Assembly: GCF_020859565.1 (NCBI RefSeq)
Contig: NZ_JAJHUO010000032.1
Location: forward strand, 53,140-117,139
From: Saccharothrix luteola
Lineage (GTDB): Bacteria; Actinomycetota; Actinomycetes; Mycobacteriales; Pseudonocardiaceae
Length of the DNA: 64,000 nucleotides
Direction: 5' to 3'
Shown piece after piece: positions 33,014 to 42,700 of the stretch (its first letter is position 1; every line of letters starts with the position of its first letter). The translations under genes and the position numbers were made by a program. Under the pieces are notes generated by a model. It did no database searches and had not been told where the DNA came from. It saw only the letters and a list, made by a program, of their open reading frames with translations.

Positions 33014-33634
33014 TCACACGACCGCGACGATGGTGCCGACGCCCAGCGCGCACAACGCGGCGGAGCTCAGGCCCGCCATCGTGCGCGACACCCTGGGCCT
33101 GCGCAACCACAGGACCGCCTTGGCCGCGCCGACCGCCAGCGCCGCCAACCAGACGAACGCCACCACCGCGTCGATCAGGCCGAGCAGCATGATCGTGCCC
33201 ACGTTGATGGCCTCGGCGGGCAGGAACTGCGGCACCACGGCCAGGAAGAACAAGCCGACCTTCGGGTTGAGCAGGCACGAGAGCACACCCGCCCGGAACG
33301 ACGGCCCCCACCGCCACTGCACCGGGTCCCCGCCGCCGGTGTCGGCCACCTGGTCGCGTTGCAGGAAACCCACCACCCCCAGGTACAGCAGGTACAGGCC
33401 ACCGACGATCTTCACCACCAGGAACGCGGTGGGCGAGGAGCTCAGCAGGTCCGCCAACCCCAGCGCCACGGCCGCCGCCCAGAACAGCGAGCCGATCCCC
33501 GACCCCGCGGACGCGAACACGCCGAACCGCGCGCCGCCCAGGCCGTACCGCAGCACCAGGAAGGTGTCCGGTCCGGGGGTGATGGCCAGCAGCAGGCACA
33601 GGCCCGCGAACCCGAGCACCGCTCCGGCGGTCAC
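33014..33634 (-). CDS. LysE/RhtB family exporter
   Basis: 206 aa with six hydrophobic segments. The LysE signature is at the start (LLAITPGPDTFLVLRYGLGG) with SCLLNPKVGLFFLAVVPQF in the middle. These exporters release amino acids or related small amphoteric compounds. It begins 6 nt after the radical SAM gene stop, so it is in that operon; it could export the pathway product. The gap to mtnA downstream is 68 nt. Confidence 0.9.
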   Translation of the reverse strand: MTAGAVLGFAGLCLLLAITPGPDTFLVLRYGLGGARFGVFASAGSGIGSLFWAAAVALGLADLLSSSPTAFLVVKIVGGLYLLYLGVVGFLQRDQVADTGGGDPVQWRWGPSFRAGVLSCLLNPKVGLFFLAVVPQFLPAEAINVGTIMLLGLIDAVVAFVWLAALAVGAAKAVLWLRRPRVSRTMAGLSSAALCALGVGTIVAVV

Positions 33635-33640
33635 GCGCGC

Positions 33641-35221
33641 TCACCCGCCGATCGTGACGCCGAGGCCCTTGCCGTACTGCCGCACTTCGGCTCGGGCCGC
33701 CGCGAGGTCGTCGAGGGTCAGGCCGGGCATCACCGACTCCACGTAGTCGGCCATCGCCGATTCGCGGTCGATCAGGTCGGTGTCGCGCCACCGCCGCGCC
33801 AGCTCCTCGTGCCGGTCCCGGTCGGGCAACGAGAGGCCGAGCTCCTGCGCCCGCGCCGACGCCATGGCCGGGTCGAGCAGCATCTTGAAGTCCAGCGATC
33901 CCGGTTCCGGGGAGAGCACCTCGACGTCCAGCGACGCGATGCTGCCCACGCCGGAGCCCAGCATCGCCTTCATGGAGTCCACGTTCTCCCGCAGCAGCCG
34001 CGCGTCCATGCCGAGGTGGCCGATGACGAAGCCGACCTTGAGCAGCAGACCCGCGTTCTCCGCCGACTTCAGCGCGCGCACGTTGTGATCGAACATCTTC
34101 TCGGCCCCGAACGGCGAGTTCGCCTCGCGGATCGACACCAGCGGCTTCTTCATCGCGTGCAGCGAGATCGGCGTGCCCGCGTCGAGGCCCACCATGAGCT
34201 GGCGGACGCCGAGCGCGCGCAGCATCGTCGCGTGCCGTTCGTCGGACAGCCCGTCGGCGCGCGCGTAGCCGACCATCACCGGCCGGTCGTCCTCGGGCAG
34301 CGCGCTCCACCAGGCAGGCGGCGTGCCCACCATCTCGCGCAACAGCTTGCCGAACGTCAGCGGCAGCTCGTCGGCGGTCAGGTAGAGGTAGTCGAAGCCC
34401 TCGTCGTGCGCGGCGCGGATGACCTCCCACGCCGCCTCCGCGTCCGGCACCGAGTTCCGCCACAGGCCGCCGAACTGGATCGAGCAGAACGAGCAGGCGT
34501 CGTTGCGGGCGAACTTGATGCACCCGCGCCCGATCTCCACCGGCATCCCGGCGCGCACGTGCCGCCCGGTGAGCTTGTGGAACGTGGGCGCGACGCGCTT
34601 GTCGAAGTTCTCGCGGTACAGCCGGGAGTGGTCGAAGCCCTCGTTGATCAGGGAGTAGTCGAGCGCGGTGTGGATCGGCTCCGGGCGCTGCGGCTCGCTG
34701 TGCAGCACGCCGTCGCGGTGGACGACCAGACCGGCGTAGCCACCCGACGCCGGGTCGCGCCCCTGCGCCAGCGCCGCGACGAACGCGACGAAGCTGCCGA
34801 CCACCTCGTTGCCGACGAACGCGTAGTCGATCACCCCCTGTTGCCCGGACAGGCACTCCCGGGGTAACGCGGTGATGTGGTCGTTGCCGAAGATCGTGAC
34901 GATCCGGTCGTTGATCCGCTTCGCCGCGCGGCACAGGTGCAGGCCGGCTTCGTAGGTCGCGGTGAGGGCGCTGACGCACAGGGCCAGGATGTCGCCCGCG
35001 TTGTCCTCGACGTAGGTGAGGACCTCCGACCAGGGCACCACCGTGCCGTCGAGGTAGACGGGCTCCACGCCCGGCACGGACCGCAGGGCGGAGGCGAGGG
35101 TGAGCACGCCGAGGTTCGGGAAGTCCGACCAGTCGGTGTGCTCCTCGGGTCTGGTCACGGTGCACGAGGCGCCGTCGATGACGGTGTTGGAATTGGGCGG
35201 GCTGACCACGAGAACCTTCAC
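33641..35221 (-). CDS. B12-binding-type radical SAM enzyme
   Basis: 526 aa from a GTG at 35221. The N-terminal 150 residues have the layout of a cobalamin-binding domain (VKVLVVSPPNSNT, ILALCVSALTATYEAG, RIVTIFGNDHITALPREC), though the classic DxHxxG histidine is not evident. The radical SAM cluster is GRGCIKFARNDACSFC, cysteines 234, 243 and 246, a CX8CX2C spacing instead of CX3CX2C. Later motifs (YLTADELPLTFGKLL, LMVGLDAGTPISLHAMKK, VGFVIGHLGMD) fit the barrel. It lies 103 nt after a 49-aa peptide gene and upstream of an exporter. In carbapenem clusters related enzymes methylate the nucleus; a peptide substrate is also possible. Confidence 0.8.
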   Translation of the reverse strand: MKVLVVSPPNSNTVIDGASCTVTRPEEHTDWSDFPNLGVLTLASALRSVPGVEPVYLDGTVVPWSEVLTYVEDNAGDILALCVSALTATYEAGLHLCRAAKRINDRIVTIFGNDHITALPRECLSGQQGVIDYAFVGNEVVGSFVAFVAALAQGRDPASGGYAGLVVHRDGVLHSEPQRPEPIHTALDYSLINEGFDHSRLYRENFDKRVAPTFHKLTGRHVRAGMPVEIGRGCIKFARNDACSFCSIQFGGLWRNSVPDAEAAWEVIRAAHDEGFDYLYLTADELPLTFGKLLREMVGTPPAWWSALPEDDRPVMVGYARADGLSDERHATMLRALGVRQLMVGLDAGTPISLHAMKKPLVSIREANSPFGAEKMFDHNVRALKSAENAGLLLKVGFVIGHLGMDARLLRENVDSMKAMLGSGVGSIASLDVEVLSPEPGSLDFKMLLDPAMASARAQELGLSLPDRDRHEELARRWRDTDLIDRESAMADYVESVMPGLTLDDLAAARAEVRQYGKGLGVTIGG

Positions 35222-35324
35222 TTGCGCACGACCTTTCGCCACCCCCGGCGGCGCGGTGGGCGCGCGCGAACGGGGGCGGTAGAGAAATCCGATCAGAGAC
35301 GAACGCCAGGAGTGGGCGTGCCGA

Positions 35325-35474
35325 TCACATCGACGCGGACATCGCCGCCGAATCACGATCCGGGTCACCAGGGTGACCGGCCGGTGTGAATTCGACGAAT
35401 GTCCGCTCGCCGTGGAATGCGCGCGCGACGGCGCCGATTCGGCGCAGCCCGAACACGATAGTGATCAGTCGCAT
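35325..35474 (-). CDS. 49-aa peptide ahead of the radical SAM gene
   Basis: The ATG at 35474 is preceded by AAGGGGGAG at about 8-10 nt, one of the best ribosome sites in the window. The peptide begins MRLITIVFGLRRIGAVARAF, a hydrophobic-basic leader-like part, and ends with a proline/aspartate-rich then serine/methionine part (PGDPDRDSAAMSASM). It has no cysteine. Its location directly before a radical SAM gene is what a RiPP precursor would look like, but it could equally be a leader peptide for attenuation. No homologue is recalled. Confidence 0.5.
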   Translation of the reverse strand: MRLITIVFGLRRIGAVARAFHGERTFVEFTPAGHPGDPDRDSAAMSASM

Positions 35475-35654
35475 GCGTGCGACTCCCCCTTGGACGTCGG
35501 GTTCGCAACCCCCGCGAACACCTCTCCCGAGAATGTCCACCGGGCTGCGACCCGTCAAGGGATCGGCACGTTCCCGCTCAGCATCCAGAACCTGTTCACC
35601 CGGTCGTCGTAGCGCCGGTGCCGAGGTCGCGCGGAGTAGCCGGCAGGGCTCCGG

Positions 35655-36167
35655 TCACACCTCGCCGCGCGCCGGGTAGTCGTGCTCGCCGACCCAGCGC
35701 AGGGTGTCCAGGACCTCGTCCAGGTGCGGTCGCAGGAACGGGAAGCTGGTCTGCACCACCGCGTACAGCGTGCCGTCCGGGCGGATCACGAAGAGGCCGG
35801 GCTCGCTGAACTCGTTCGGCTGGCCTTCCTTGATGGCCTTGGAGATGTACAGCCCCCACTCGCGCATCGACCGCGGGCTCAGCCCGTAGCCGACCGGCAC
35901 CCGGCCCAGGCCCCACTCCTCGACGGCACGTGCGGCGCGACCCTCGTCGTCACCGCTGACGGCCAGCACCGACGTCGCGCCGACCTCGGCGAACTTGTCG
36001 ACGAGCGCGTCGAGCTCGGTGATGTGGTCCTTGCACATCTGGCAGTGCACACCGCGGTAGAACACGACCACGCTGAACCGCTCGGGCCGCTGTTCGGCGA
36101 GCACCCACCGGCCGCCGCCGACGAGCGGCACGTCGAGCGCGGGCACGGGTTGGCGTGGCTTGAGCAT
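35655..36167 (-). CDS. Peroxiredoxin-like AhpC/TSA family protein
   Basis: 170 aa, ATG after AGGAG. Thioredoxin-fold features are VVVFYRGVHCQMCKDHITEL (a CxxC pair near residue 45 in place of the usual PxxxTxxC), SVLAVSGDDEGRAARAVEEW, and the cis-Pro region FSEPGLFVIRPDGTLY. Similar proteins act as thiol peroxidases or electron donors. It faces the NRPS operon divergently and may protect the producer from oxidative stress. Confidence 0.8.
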   Translation of the reverse strand: MLKPRQPVPALDVPLVGGGRWVLAEQRPERFSVVVFYRGVHCQMCKDHITELDALVDKFAEVGATSVLAVSGDDEGRAARAVEEWGLGRVPVGYGLSPRSMREWGLYISKAIKEGQPNEFSEPGLFVIRPDGTLYAVVQTSFPFLRPHLDEVLDTLRWVGEHDYPARGEV

Positions 36168-36504
36168 CGCGGCTCCTGTGTCGCCGTGGAGCCGAGGCGG
36201 CCCCTCCAGTGGTCTGTCGCCGACAATGCGGCGGACGTTCGCGGCAAACCGATCCACGGCTACGGTTCCCCCCGCAGATCAGGGCAAGTCTAGGCACCGC
36301 GCGTCAACTGTCAAGAGGCTTGTGGCGGTGGCGACGTTTGGGTAAAACTGCGCACCGACGACACCTCGGGATGCGAGCATTCGTTCACCCCGACCGGGCC
36401 TGCGGCCACTACGGAGGACCGCAGTCATTCCCATTTCCAGGTAACGCGACCGAAAGAGTGCGCGCCCGCGACCGGGCACGAGAAAAAATGGCGGATTGCT
36501 GACG
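36168..36504. promoter_or_regulatory. Divergent promoter region before the NRPS operon
   Basis: No gene is supported. A possible sigma-70-type promoter reads TTGTGG at 36320-36325, 17-base spacer, TAAAAC at 36343-36348, on the plus strand. The stretch just before 36505 is unusually A-rich for this DNA (gagaaaaaatgg). Confidence 0.3.
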
Positions 36505-37968
36505 ATGTCGGACAACGGCTTACGCACCACCGCGCCCGGCGGGTTGTACGCGGACTTCCGGCGCGTCGCCCGCGGCGCACCGGACGCGCCCGCGGTGATC
36601 GGCTACGACGGGCGTGCGTCGACCTACGAGGCGCTGCTGACCGCGGTCGACGCGGCGGCGGACCGGCTCGCCGCGCGGTTCGTCGACGGCGACGTGCTCG
36701 GCCTGGCCGCCGACGACCCGTCCACCTTCGTCGCGCTGTACCTGGCGGCGGCGAAGCTCGACCTCGTGGTGGTCCTGCTGGACAGCCGCCTCCCGGAGCC
36801 GGAAGTCGACCGCCACGCCGCCAAGTACGACCTCTCCTGGCTGGCCGTGGACGACGCGGCGGAGGCGTTCATGCTGCGCCCGCTCCCCGACGCCGACCTG
36901 CACCGCCACCGGGCGTCGACCGGGTACGCGCCCGACGACTTCGTCGTGCACTGCACGTCGGGGTCGACCGGTGAGCCCAAGGGCATCGTGATGAGCCAGG
37001 CCGCCATCTCCGCCCGCGTCCGGTTGTGGGGCGGTGAGCTGGAGCTGACGGCGGCGGACGTGGTGCTGTGCGCGCTGCCGCTGTCGCACTGCCACGGCAT
37101 CGACGTGCTCACCCTGCCGACGCTGCTCGCCGGCGGGACGGTCGTGTTCGCCAGGGGCGGTCGGCTCACGGGACGCGGCCTGACCCGGTTGATCGAACGG
37201 CACGGCGTCACGGTGATGAGCGGCTTGCCGGTGATGTACCAGATGCTCACCGCCGCGCACGGCGCGCCGACGGACGCGTTGCGCACGCTCCGCACGGCGA
37301 TCTCGGGCAGCGCGCCCCTCGCGACGAGCACGCAGGAGCAGTTCGGGTCGCGGTACGGCCTGCCGCTGCGGCAGGTGTACGGCCTCTCCGAGATCGGGGT
37401 CATCTGCTACGACAAGGACTACGTCGGCGGCGGCTCCATCGGCAAGCCCATCGCGGGCGTCGAGTGGAAGCTCGAACCCGTGCCGGGCGAAGAGGAGCTG
37501 CACGAGCTCTACGTACGCGGCCCGGCGTTGGCGCGCGGCTACTACCGCGACCCGGTGGCCGGCGCGCACATGTTCCAGGACGGCTGGCTGCGGACGCGCG
37601 ACTTCGTGTCGACCACCCCGGACGGCTGGCACGTGCGCGGGCGCCAGTCGGGGTTCATCAACGTCGCGGGCAGCAAGGTGGGCGCGCTGGAGGTCGAGGC
37701 CGCGGTGCGGGAGTGCCCCGGCGTGCTGGAGGTGGCGGTGGTCGGCGTGCCCGACCCGGCCAGCACCGAGCGGATCGCCGCGCTGCTGGTGGCGGAGGCG
37801 GGCTTCGAGCTGGGTCCGCTGAAGCGGCGGCTCGCCGAATCCCTGCTGCCGCACCAGTTGCCGCAGCGGTACGAGGTCGTGCCCGCGTTGCCGCGCACCC
37901 CGCTCGGCAAGATCGACTACGCCGCGGTGAAGCGGCTGATGACCGGGAACGAGGTAGCCGCACGATGA
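36505..37968 (+). CDS. AMP-dependent acyl/aminoacyl ligase
   Basis: 487 aa from ATG at 36505 (a TTG at 36496 would add three residues). ANL-superfamily motifs are complete: VVHCTSGSTGEPKGIVMS (A3, near residue 150), LPLSHCHGIDVLTLP, AISGSAPLATSTQEQFG, QVYGLSEIGV (A5), GWLRTRDFV (A7) and a C-terminal TPLGKIDYAAVKR lysine (A10). It activates a carboxylic acid, probably for loading onto the free carrier protein at 47871. First gene of a seven-gene operon; its stop overlaps the next ATG. The pairing with an acyl-CoA dehydrogenase resembles proline- or acyl-carrier desaturation systems such as PltF/PltE. Confidence 0.85.
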   Translation: MSDNGLRTTAPGGLYADFRRVARGAPDAPAVIGYDGRASTYEALLTAVDAAADRLAARFVDGDVLGLAADDPSTFVALYLAAAKLDLVVVLLDSRLPEPEVDRHAAKYDLSWLAVDDAAEAFMLRPLPDADLHRHRASTGYAPDDFVVHCTSGSTGEPKGIVMSQAAISARVRLWGGELELTAADVVLCALPLSHCHGIDVLTLPTLLAGGTVVFARGGRLTGRGLTRLIERHGVTVMSGLPVMYQMLTAAHGAPTDALRTLRTAISGSAPLATSTQEQFGSRYGLPLRQVYGLSEIGVICYDKDYVGGGSIGKPIAGVEWKLEPVPGEEELHELYVRGPALARGYYRDPVAGAHMFQDGWLRTRDFVSTTPDGWHVRGRQSGFINVAGSKVGALEVEAAVRECPGVLEVAVVGVPDPASTERIAALLVAEAGFELGPLKRRLAESLLPHQLPQRYEVVPALPRTPLGKIDYAAVKRLMTGNEVAAR

Positions 37969-39101
37969 CCGCGACGCACGACATCGGGGTCGACGACCGG
38001 GCCGGGCTCGACGCCGTGGCGGACGGGCTGTTCGACCGCTTGGCCACCAGGTCGACCGAGGAGCACGAACAGGACGCCGGGCCCGCGTTCGCCGCCCTGA
38101 AGGACACCCGCGCGGCGACGATGCTCGTCCCCCGGACGTGCGGTGGGGCCGGCGCGTCGGCGCGGGACGCCGTGCGGTTCCAGGACGCGCTCGGCGCGAT
38201 CGCGCCGTCGGCGGCGCTCGCCACCACCATGCACCACTACAAGATCGCCGCGTTCGGCAACGTCGCCCTCTCCGGCGACGACAACGCCCGCGCCCTGCTG
38301 CGGGACATCGCCGAGGACGCGAAGCTGGTCGCCTCCGGCGGCGCCGAGTCCACCCCCGGCCGCGACCTGCGGACGCTCGGCAGCTGGGCGGTCCGCGACG
38401 GCGACGACTACCTCGTCACCGGGCTCAAGCGGCCGTGCAGCCTGTCGTCCGCCATGGACGTGATGTCGCTGATGGTCGAGCTGCGCGCGCCCGACGGCAC
38501 CCCCGAGGGGTACGGGCAGGCATTCGTGCCGGCCGGCTCCGCCGGGCTGGAGCGCGAGGAGTTCTGGCACAGCCCCGTGTTCCGCGCGGCGCAGAGCCAC
38601 GCGGTGCGCCTGACGGCCGTGCGGATCCCGCGCGCGAACGTCTTCCCGCTGGTCGGCGAGGTCGGCCTGCGGTTCGCCGCCGACTGCTACCTGTGGTTCC
38701 AACTGCTGATCAGCGCCTCCTACCTGGGCATCGCCCGCTGCCTGGCCGAGGCGACCCCGCCCGCCAAGCGCGCCGGCTCGCGCTGGTGGCCGAGGGCCGC
38801 GGCCGACCTGCACCGGTTGCGGGAGGGCCTGCTCGACGCGGCACGCGCCGTGGACGACGGCAGGCCGGTGCGCGACGGGCTCAACCTGGCCGTGCGGGCC
38901 CGCGACCGGGTCGAGGACGAGATCGCCGACATCGGCGGGCGGCTGCTGCGCGCGGCGGGCGGCGGCTCGTTCGCCACCACCGGCCTGCACACCGCGCTGG
39001 CCGGCGGGCTGAACGCCATCGCGTTCCACCCGCCGCAGCGCGGAGCCCGCGAAGGCGTCGGCCTGGAACTGCTGGAACCCGACGTGAGGGACGCTGAGTA
39101 G
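37965..39101 (+). CDS. Acyl-CoA dehydrogenase-like flavoprotein
   Basis: 378 aa from an ATG overlapping the previous stop (ATGA). The acyl-CoA dehydrogenase fold is seen in ATMLVPRTCGGAGASARDAV, LVASGGAESTPGRDLRTLGS, and the middle beta-domain EEFWHSPVFRAAQSHAVRLT. The usual catalytic glutamate is not obvious, and the C-terminal helices are shorter than normal, so it may act on a carrier-bound acyl or aminoacyl group. With the AMP ligase and free carrier protein it could install a double bond in the activated acid. Confidence 0.75.
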   Translation: MTATHDIGVDDRAGLDAVADGLFDRLATRSTEEHEQDAGPAFAALKDTRAATMLVPRTCGGAGASARDAVRFQDALGAIAPSAALATTMHHYKIAAFGNVALSGDDNARALLRDIAEDAKLVASGGAESTPGRDLRTLGSWAVRDGDDYLVTGLKRPCSLSSAMDVMSLMVELRAPDGTPEGYGQAFVPAGSAGLEREEFWHSPVFRAAQSHAVRLTAVRIPRANVFPLVGEVGLRFAADCYLWFQLLISASYLGIARCLAEATPPAKRAGSRWWPRAAADLHRLREGLLDAARAVDDGRPVRDGLNLAVRARDRVEDEIADIGGRLLRAAGGGSFATTGLHTALAGGLNAIAFHPPQRGAREGVGLELLEPDVRDAE

Positions 39102-39103
39102 AC

Positions 39104-39736
39104 GTGTACACCAGAGAGCACTTCAGCCTCCCCTCGTTGGAAGCCACGTGCGAGTTCGTGCGGGAGCGGTCGTTCGGCGTGCTGGCGACGTGCCACGAGG
39201 GCGAGGTGTTCACCTCACCGCTGCCGCTGGACCTGCGCGGCACCGAGGAGACCGGCCTGTTCGTCGCCGGGCACGTCGCCAAGGCCAACGACATGGCCGC
39301 CGCCTTCGCCGCCGGGCCACCGGCCACGATCACCGTGCTGGGGCAGGACACCTACGTGCCGGCCGAGTGGTTCGGGGTGCGCAGCCGCATCCCCACCTGG
39401 CTGTACACGTCGGTGGAGATCTCCGGCCGGCTGGAGCTCAGCGACCCGGCGCGCACCCGCGAGGACGTGGTGGTGCTGATCGACCGGCTCCAGCGCAGCA
39501 CGGTCGAGGGCTCCACGTGGACGCTGGACGAGATCCCGTCGAACCTGTCGGACGGCTACCTCAAGAACATCGTCGGCTTCCGCCTGCACGAACCGCGGTT
39601 CAAGTCGTGCTTCCGGCTCAACCAGCGCAAGGGTGAGACGGAGAGCCTGGCCTCGGCGCTCGCCGCCAGCGACGTCGCGGCCCGCCGCGAGCTGGCACCG
39701 CTGGTCCTCGACCCGCCCACCCACAGACCCGGGTAG
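39104..39736 (+). CDS. PaiB-like FMN-binding protein
   Basis: 210 aa from GTG. PaiB hallmarks: MYTREHFSLPSLEATCEFVR, SFGVLATCHEGEVFTSPLPL, GHVAKANDMAAAF, TYVPAEWFG and a C-terminal IVGFRLHEPRFKSCFRLNQ plus KGETE. PaiB was first described as a negative regulator but has a split-barrel flavin fold. Inside this operon an enzymatic flavin role is more likely than DNA binding. The spacing is 2 nt from the gene before and 6 nt to the NRPS gene after. Confidence 0.85.
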   Translation: MYTREHFSLPSLEATCEFVRERSFGVLATCHEGEVFTSPLPLDLRGTEETGLFVAGHVAKANDMAAAFAAGPPATITVLGQDTYVPAEWFGVRSRIPTWLYTSVEISGRLELSDPARTREDVVVLIDRLQRSTVEGSTWTLDEIPSNLSDGYLKNIVGFRLHEPRFKSCFRLNQRKGETESLASALAASDVAARRELAPLVLDPPTHRPG

Positions 39737-39742
39737 GCGGCC

Positions 39743-42700
39743 GTGGACTGGGGGAACGACGGCTTGGCCGAGCTGCTGGAGCTCGCGACGACCGGTGACG
39801 CGACGACGGCGGTCGAGTGGCGTGACGGCGGGCTGACCCGCGCCGAGCTGCGGGCGGCGGTCGACGCGCTCGCCGACCTGCTGGTGGAGCTGGGCGCGCC
39901 GCGGACCACCGTGCTGCTGTTCGGACCGCTGTGCCCGGCCTACGTGGTGGGGCTGCTGGCGGCGTTGCGGTGCGGCGCCGTCCCGGTGCCGGTCGACGCC
40001 GGGCTCGACCCCGACCGGTACGCGTGGACCGAAGGGGTCGCGCGCCCGTCCGTGCTCGTGACCAGCGACGTGTCCACCGTGGCGCACTTCCGCGGCCGGA
40101 CGGACGCGGGCGAGGTGCTGCTCGACGCGGCGACCGGTCGCGTCGCGCTGACCACGTCGCCGGGCGCGCCGACCGCGTGGCGCTACCCGACGCCGGACGC
40201 CGGCTACCTCATCCCCACGTCGGGGTCGACGGGCGAGGCGAAGGCCGTCGTGGGCAGCCGGAGCGGCCTGCACGCCTTCCTGTCGTGGTTCGTGGCCGAG
40301 TTCGGCCTGCACGCCGGCGACACCTGCGCCGCCGTGACGAGGGTGAACTTCGACCCGTCGTTGCGGGAACTGCTCGCCGTGCTGGTCGCGGGCGGGAGGC
40401 TGCGCCTGCCCGAGGTGGACGCCCAGCTCGACCCGCGCGCGGTGGCGGAGCACTTCGCGGCGGGCACGTCGACCGTCGCGTTCCTGGTGCCGTCGCTGGC
40501 CCGGCGGGTCGCCGACGCGCTGCACGCCCGGTCGGCGACGTTGCCGGACCTGCGGTTGGCGTTCTTCGCGGGCGAGGTGCTGCCGACCCGCGTGGTCGAG
40601 CGGTGGGCGCGGCTCGCGCCCGGCGCGGAGTTCGTGAACCTGTACGGGATGACCGAGGGCACCCTCGCCCAGCTCTACCGCCGCGGCGTGACGCCGACGA
40701 CGGGCGGCGCGGCGAAGGTCGTACCGGTCGGGCGCCCGCGGCCGGGCGTCGAGGTGAGGGTCGACCAGCCCGGCCCGGACGGCCACGGCGAGGTACTGGT
40801 CACCTCCGCCAAGCCGGCGCTGGGCACGCTCGCCGACGGCGGCGGGTCGGCGCCGGGCACGTTCCGGATCGACCCGATGCCCGCGACGCTGCGCACGGGT
40901 GACGTGGGACGGCGCACCGACGAGGGTGAGCTGGTGATCGTCGGGCGGCTGGGCAACACGCTCAAGGTCGCCGGCAAGCGGGTGTCGTTCGACCGCCTGG
41001 TGGCGGCGGTGGAGGACCTGCCGGGCGTGGACCAGTGCGTGGTCGTGGACCGGCAGGGGCCGCACGTCTTCGTCGCCGCACCGGACCCGGGTGCGTTGCG
41101 GGAGCTCGTGCTCGACGTCGTCAAGCGGCTGGAGCTGCCCCGGCCGGTCGTGCACGTGCGCGCCGAGTTGCCGTTGCTGCGCAGCGGGAAGGTCGACCGG
41201 GTGGCCCTGGCGGCGTCCGTCGAGGACACACCGGTGGTCGACGCGGCGGCCGGGCGCGGTGTCGAGGACGCCCTGCTCGACCTGCTCGGCCTCGACGCGC
41301 CGGAGTCCTTCGTGGACGTCGGCCTGTCGTCGTTGGACATGATGGACTTCGCCCTGGAGGTGAACCGGCGCTTCGGGGCGGACCTGTCGGTGCGGGACTG
41401 CTTCGAGCACCGCGACGTGGCGTCGCTGGCGCGGGCGATCGAACGGTCGGCGGACCGGACCGCGCCGACCGGAGAGGTCCTGGGAGGCGACCCCGGACCG
41501 GGCCCGTACCCGTTGTCGACGCGCCAGCACGCGTACATGGCCATCACGATGGCCGACGGGAACGCGAACTGGTGCAACCTCTCGCGCGAGATCCCGGTCG
41601 ACCGCGCCCTGTCCACGGCCGAGGTCGGCGCGGCGGTCGCGGAGCTGGTCGCGCGGCACGACGTGCTGCGGCTCGCGCTCACCCCGGACTGGTCGCGGCA
41701 GGTCCACGTGGACACCGCCGGTCGCGGGTTCGCGGTCACCGTCCACGAGTCCTCCGGTGATCACGACGACCACCGCGACGTGGTGCAGCGGGCCCGCGTC
41801 GAAGCCGTGGCGGAGCTGGTCGACCCGACGCTCGCGCCCGCGATCCGCGTGGCCCTGGTCCGCGGCCGGGAGACCGGTTCCGTGATCCTGGTCGCGCACC
41901 ACCTGTTCGTGGACGGCCTGAGCCTGGACCTCCTCGCGGCCGACTTCCGCGCCCTGCTGCGCGGCGAGCGGCCGGACGACGTGCCGCGGCAGGGTTTCCG
42001 GGGCTACTGCGTGGCGACGCGGCGCTCCCCGGAGCCGCCGGCGGCCGACGTCGAGCACTGGACGGCGTTCCTCAGCGGCGTGCGGCAGGTCGAGCTGCCG
42101 GAAGCGCCGGGAGCCGACGCCCAGGACGGCATGCTGGTGTCGCGGCCGTTCGGCGTCGCTTGTTCCCGGGCGGCGCACCGGGTGGCCGAGGCGGTCGGGG
42201 TGTCGGTCTTCGCGGTCGTGCTGGCCGCGTTCGAACGGGCCGTGGCGGAGGAGTTCGGGCTCGGACCGCTCTCCGTCGTGGTCCCGGTGCAGGTGCGCGA
42301 GGGCTACCGGACGTCGACCGCGGGCATGTTCATGAGCCAGCTCGTGGTCCGCGGCACGGGCTCCACGTCGTTGCGCGACAACGCCCGGGAGCTCGCCCGC
42401 CAGGTCGAGGTCGGCACGGCGCACAGCGCGTGGGAGTTCGACCAGCGCGTCGAGGCGTTGGGCTTGGCGGGTTCCGCCGGGTTCCCGTTGTCGACCGTGC
42501 TGTTCAACCAGCACCCCAAGCCGCGCGGGCTGCGGGTGCGCGACCTCGGCAGCCGCTCGCCGCGCGAGTTGGGCCGGAAGCTGCGCTACCAGTTGCAGGG
42601 CGAGTTGCAGATGTCTGCGGGGGAGATCGCCCTGACCTACTACTACCGGCGCGGGATCGCCCCGGACGGGACGGGTGTGGTGGACCGGGTCCACGCGCGG

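Noticed and set aside
35373..35612. 79-codon plus-strand frame opposite the small peptide gene
   Set aside because: No ribosome-binding site and no recognisable features, whereas the minus-strand peptide has a strong site.
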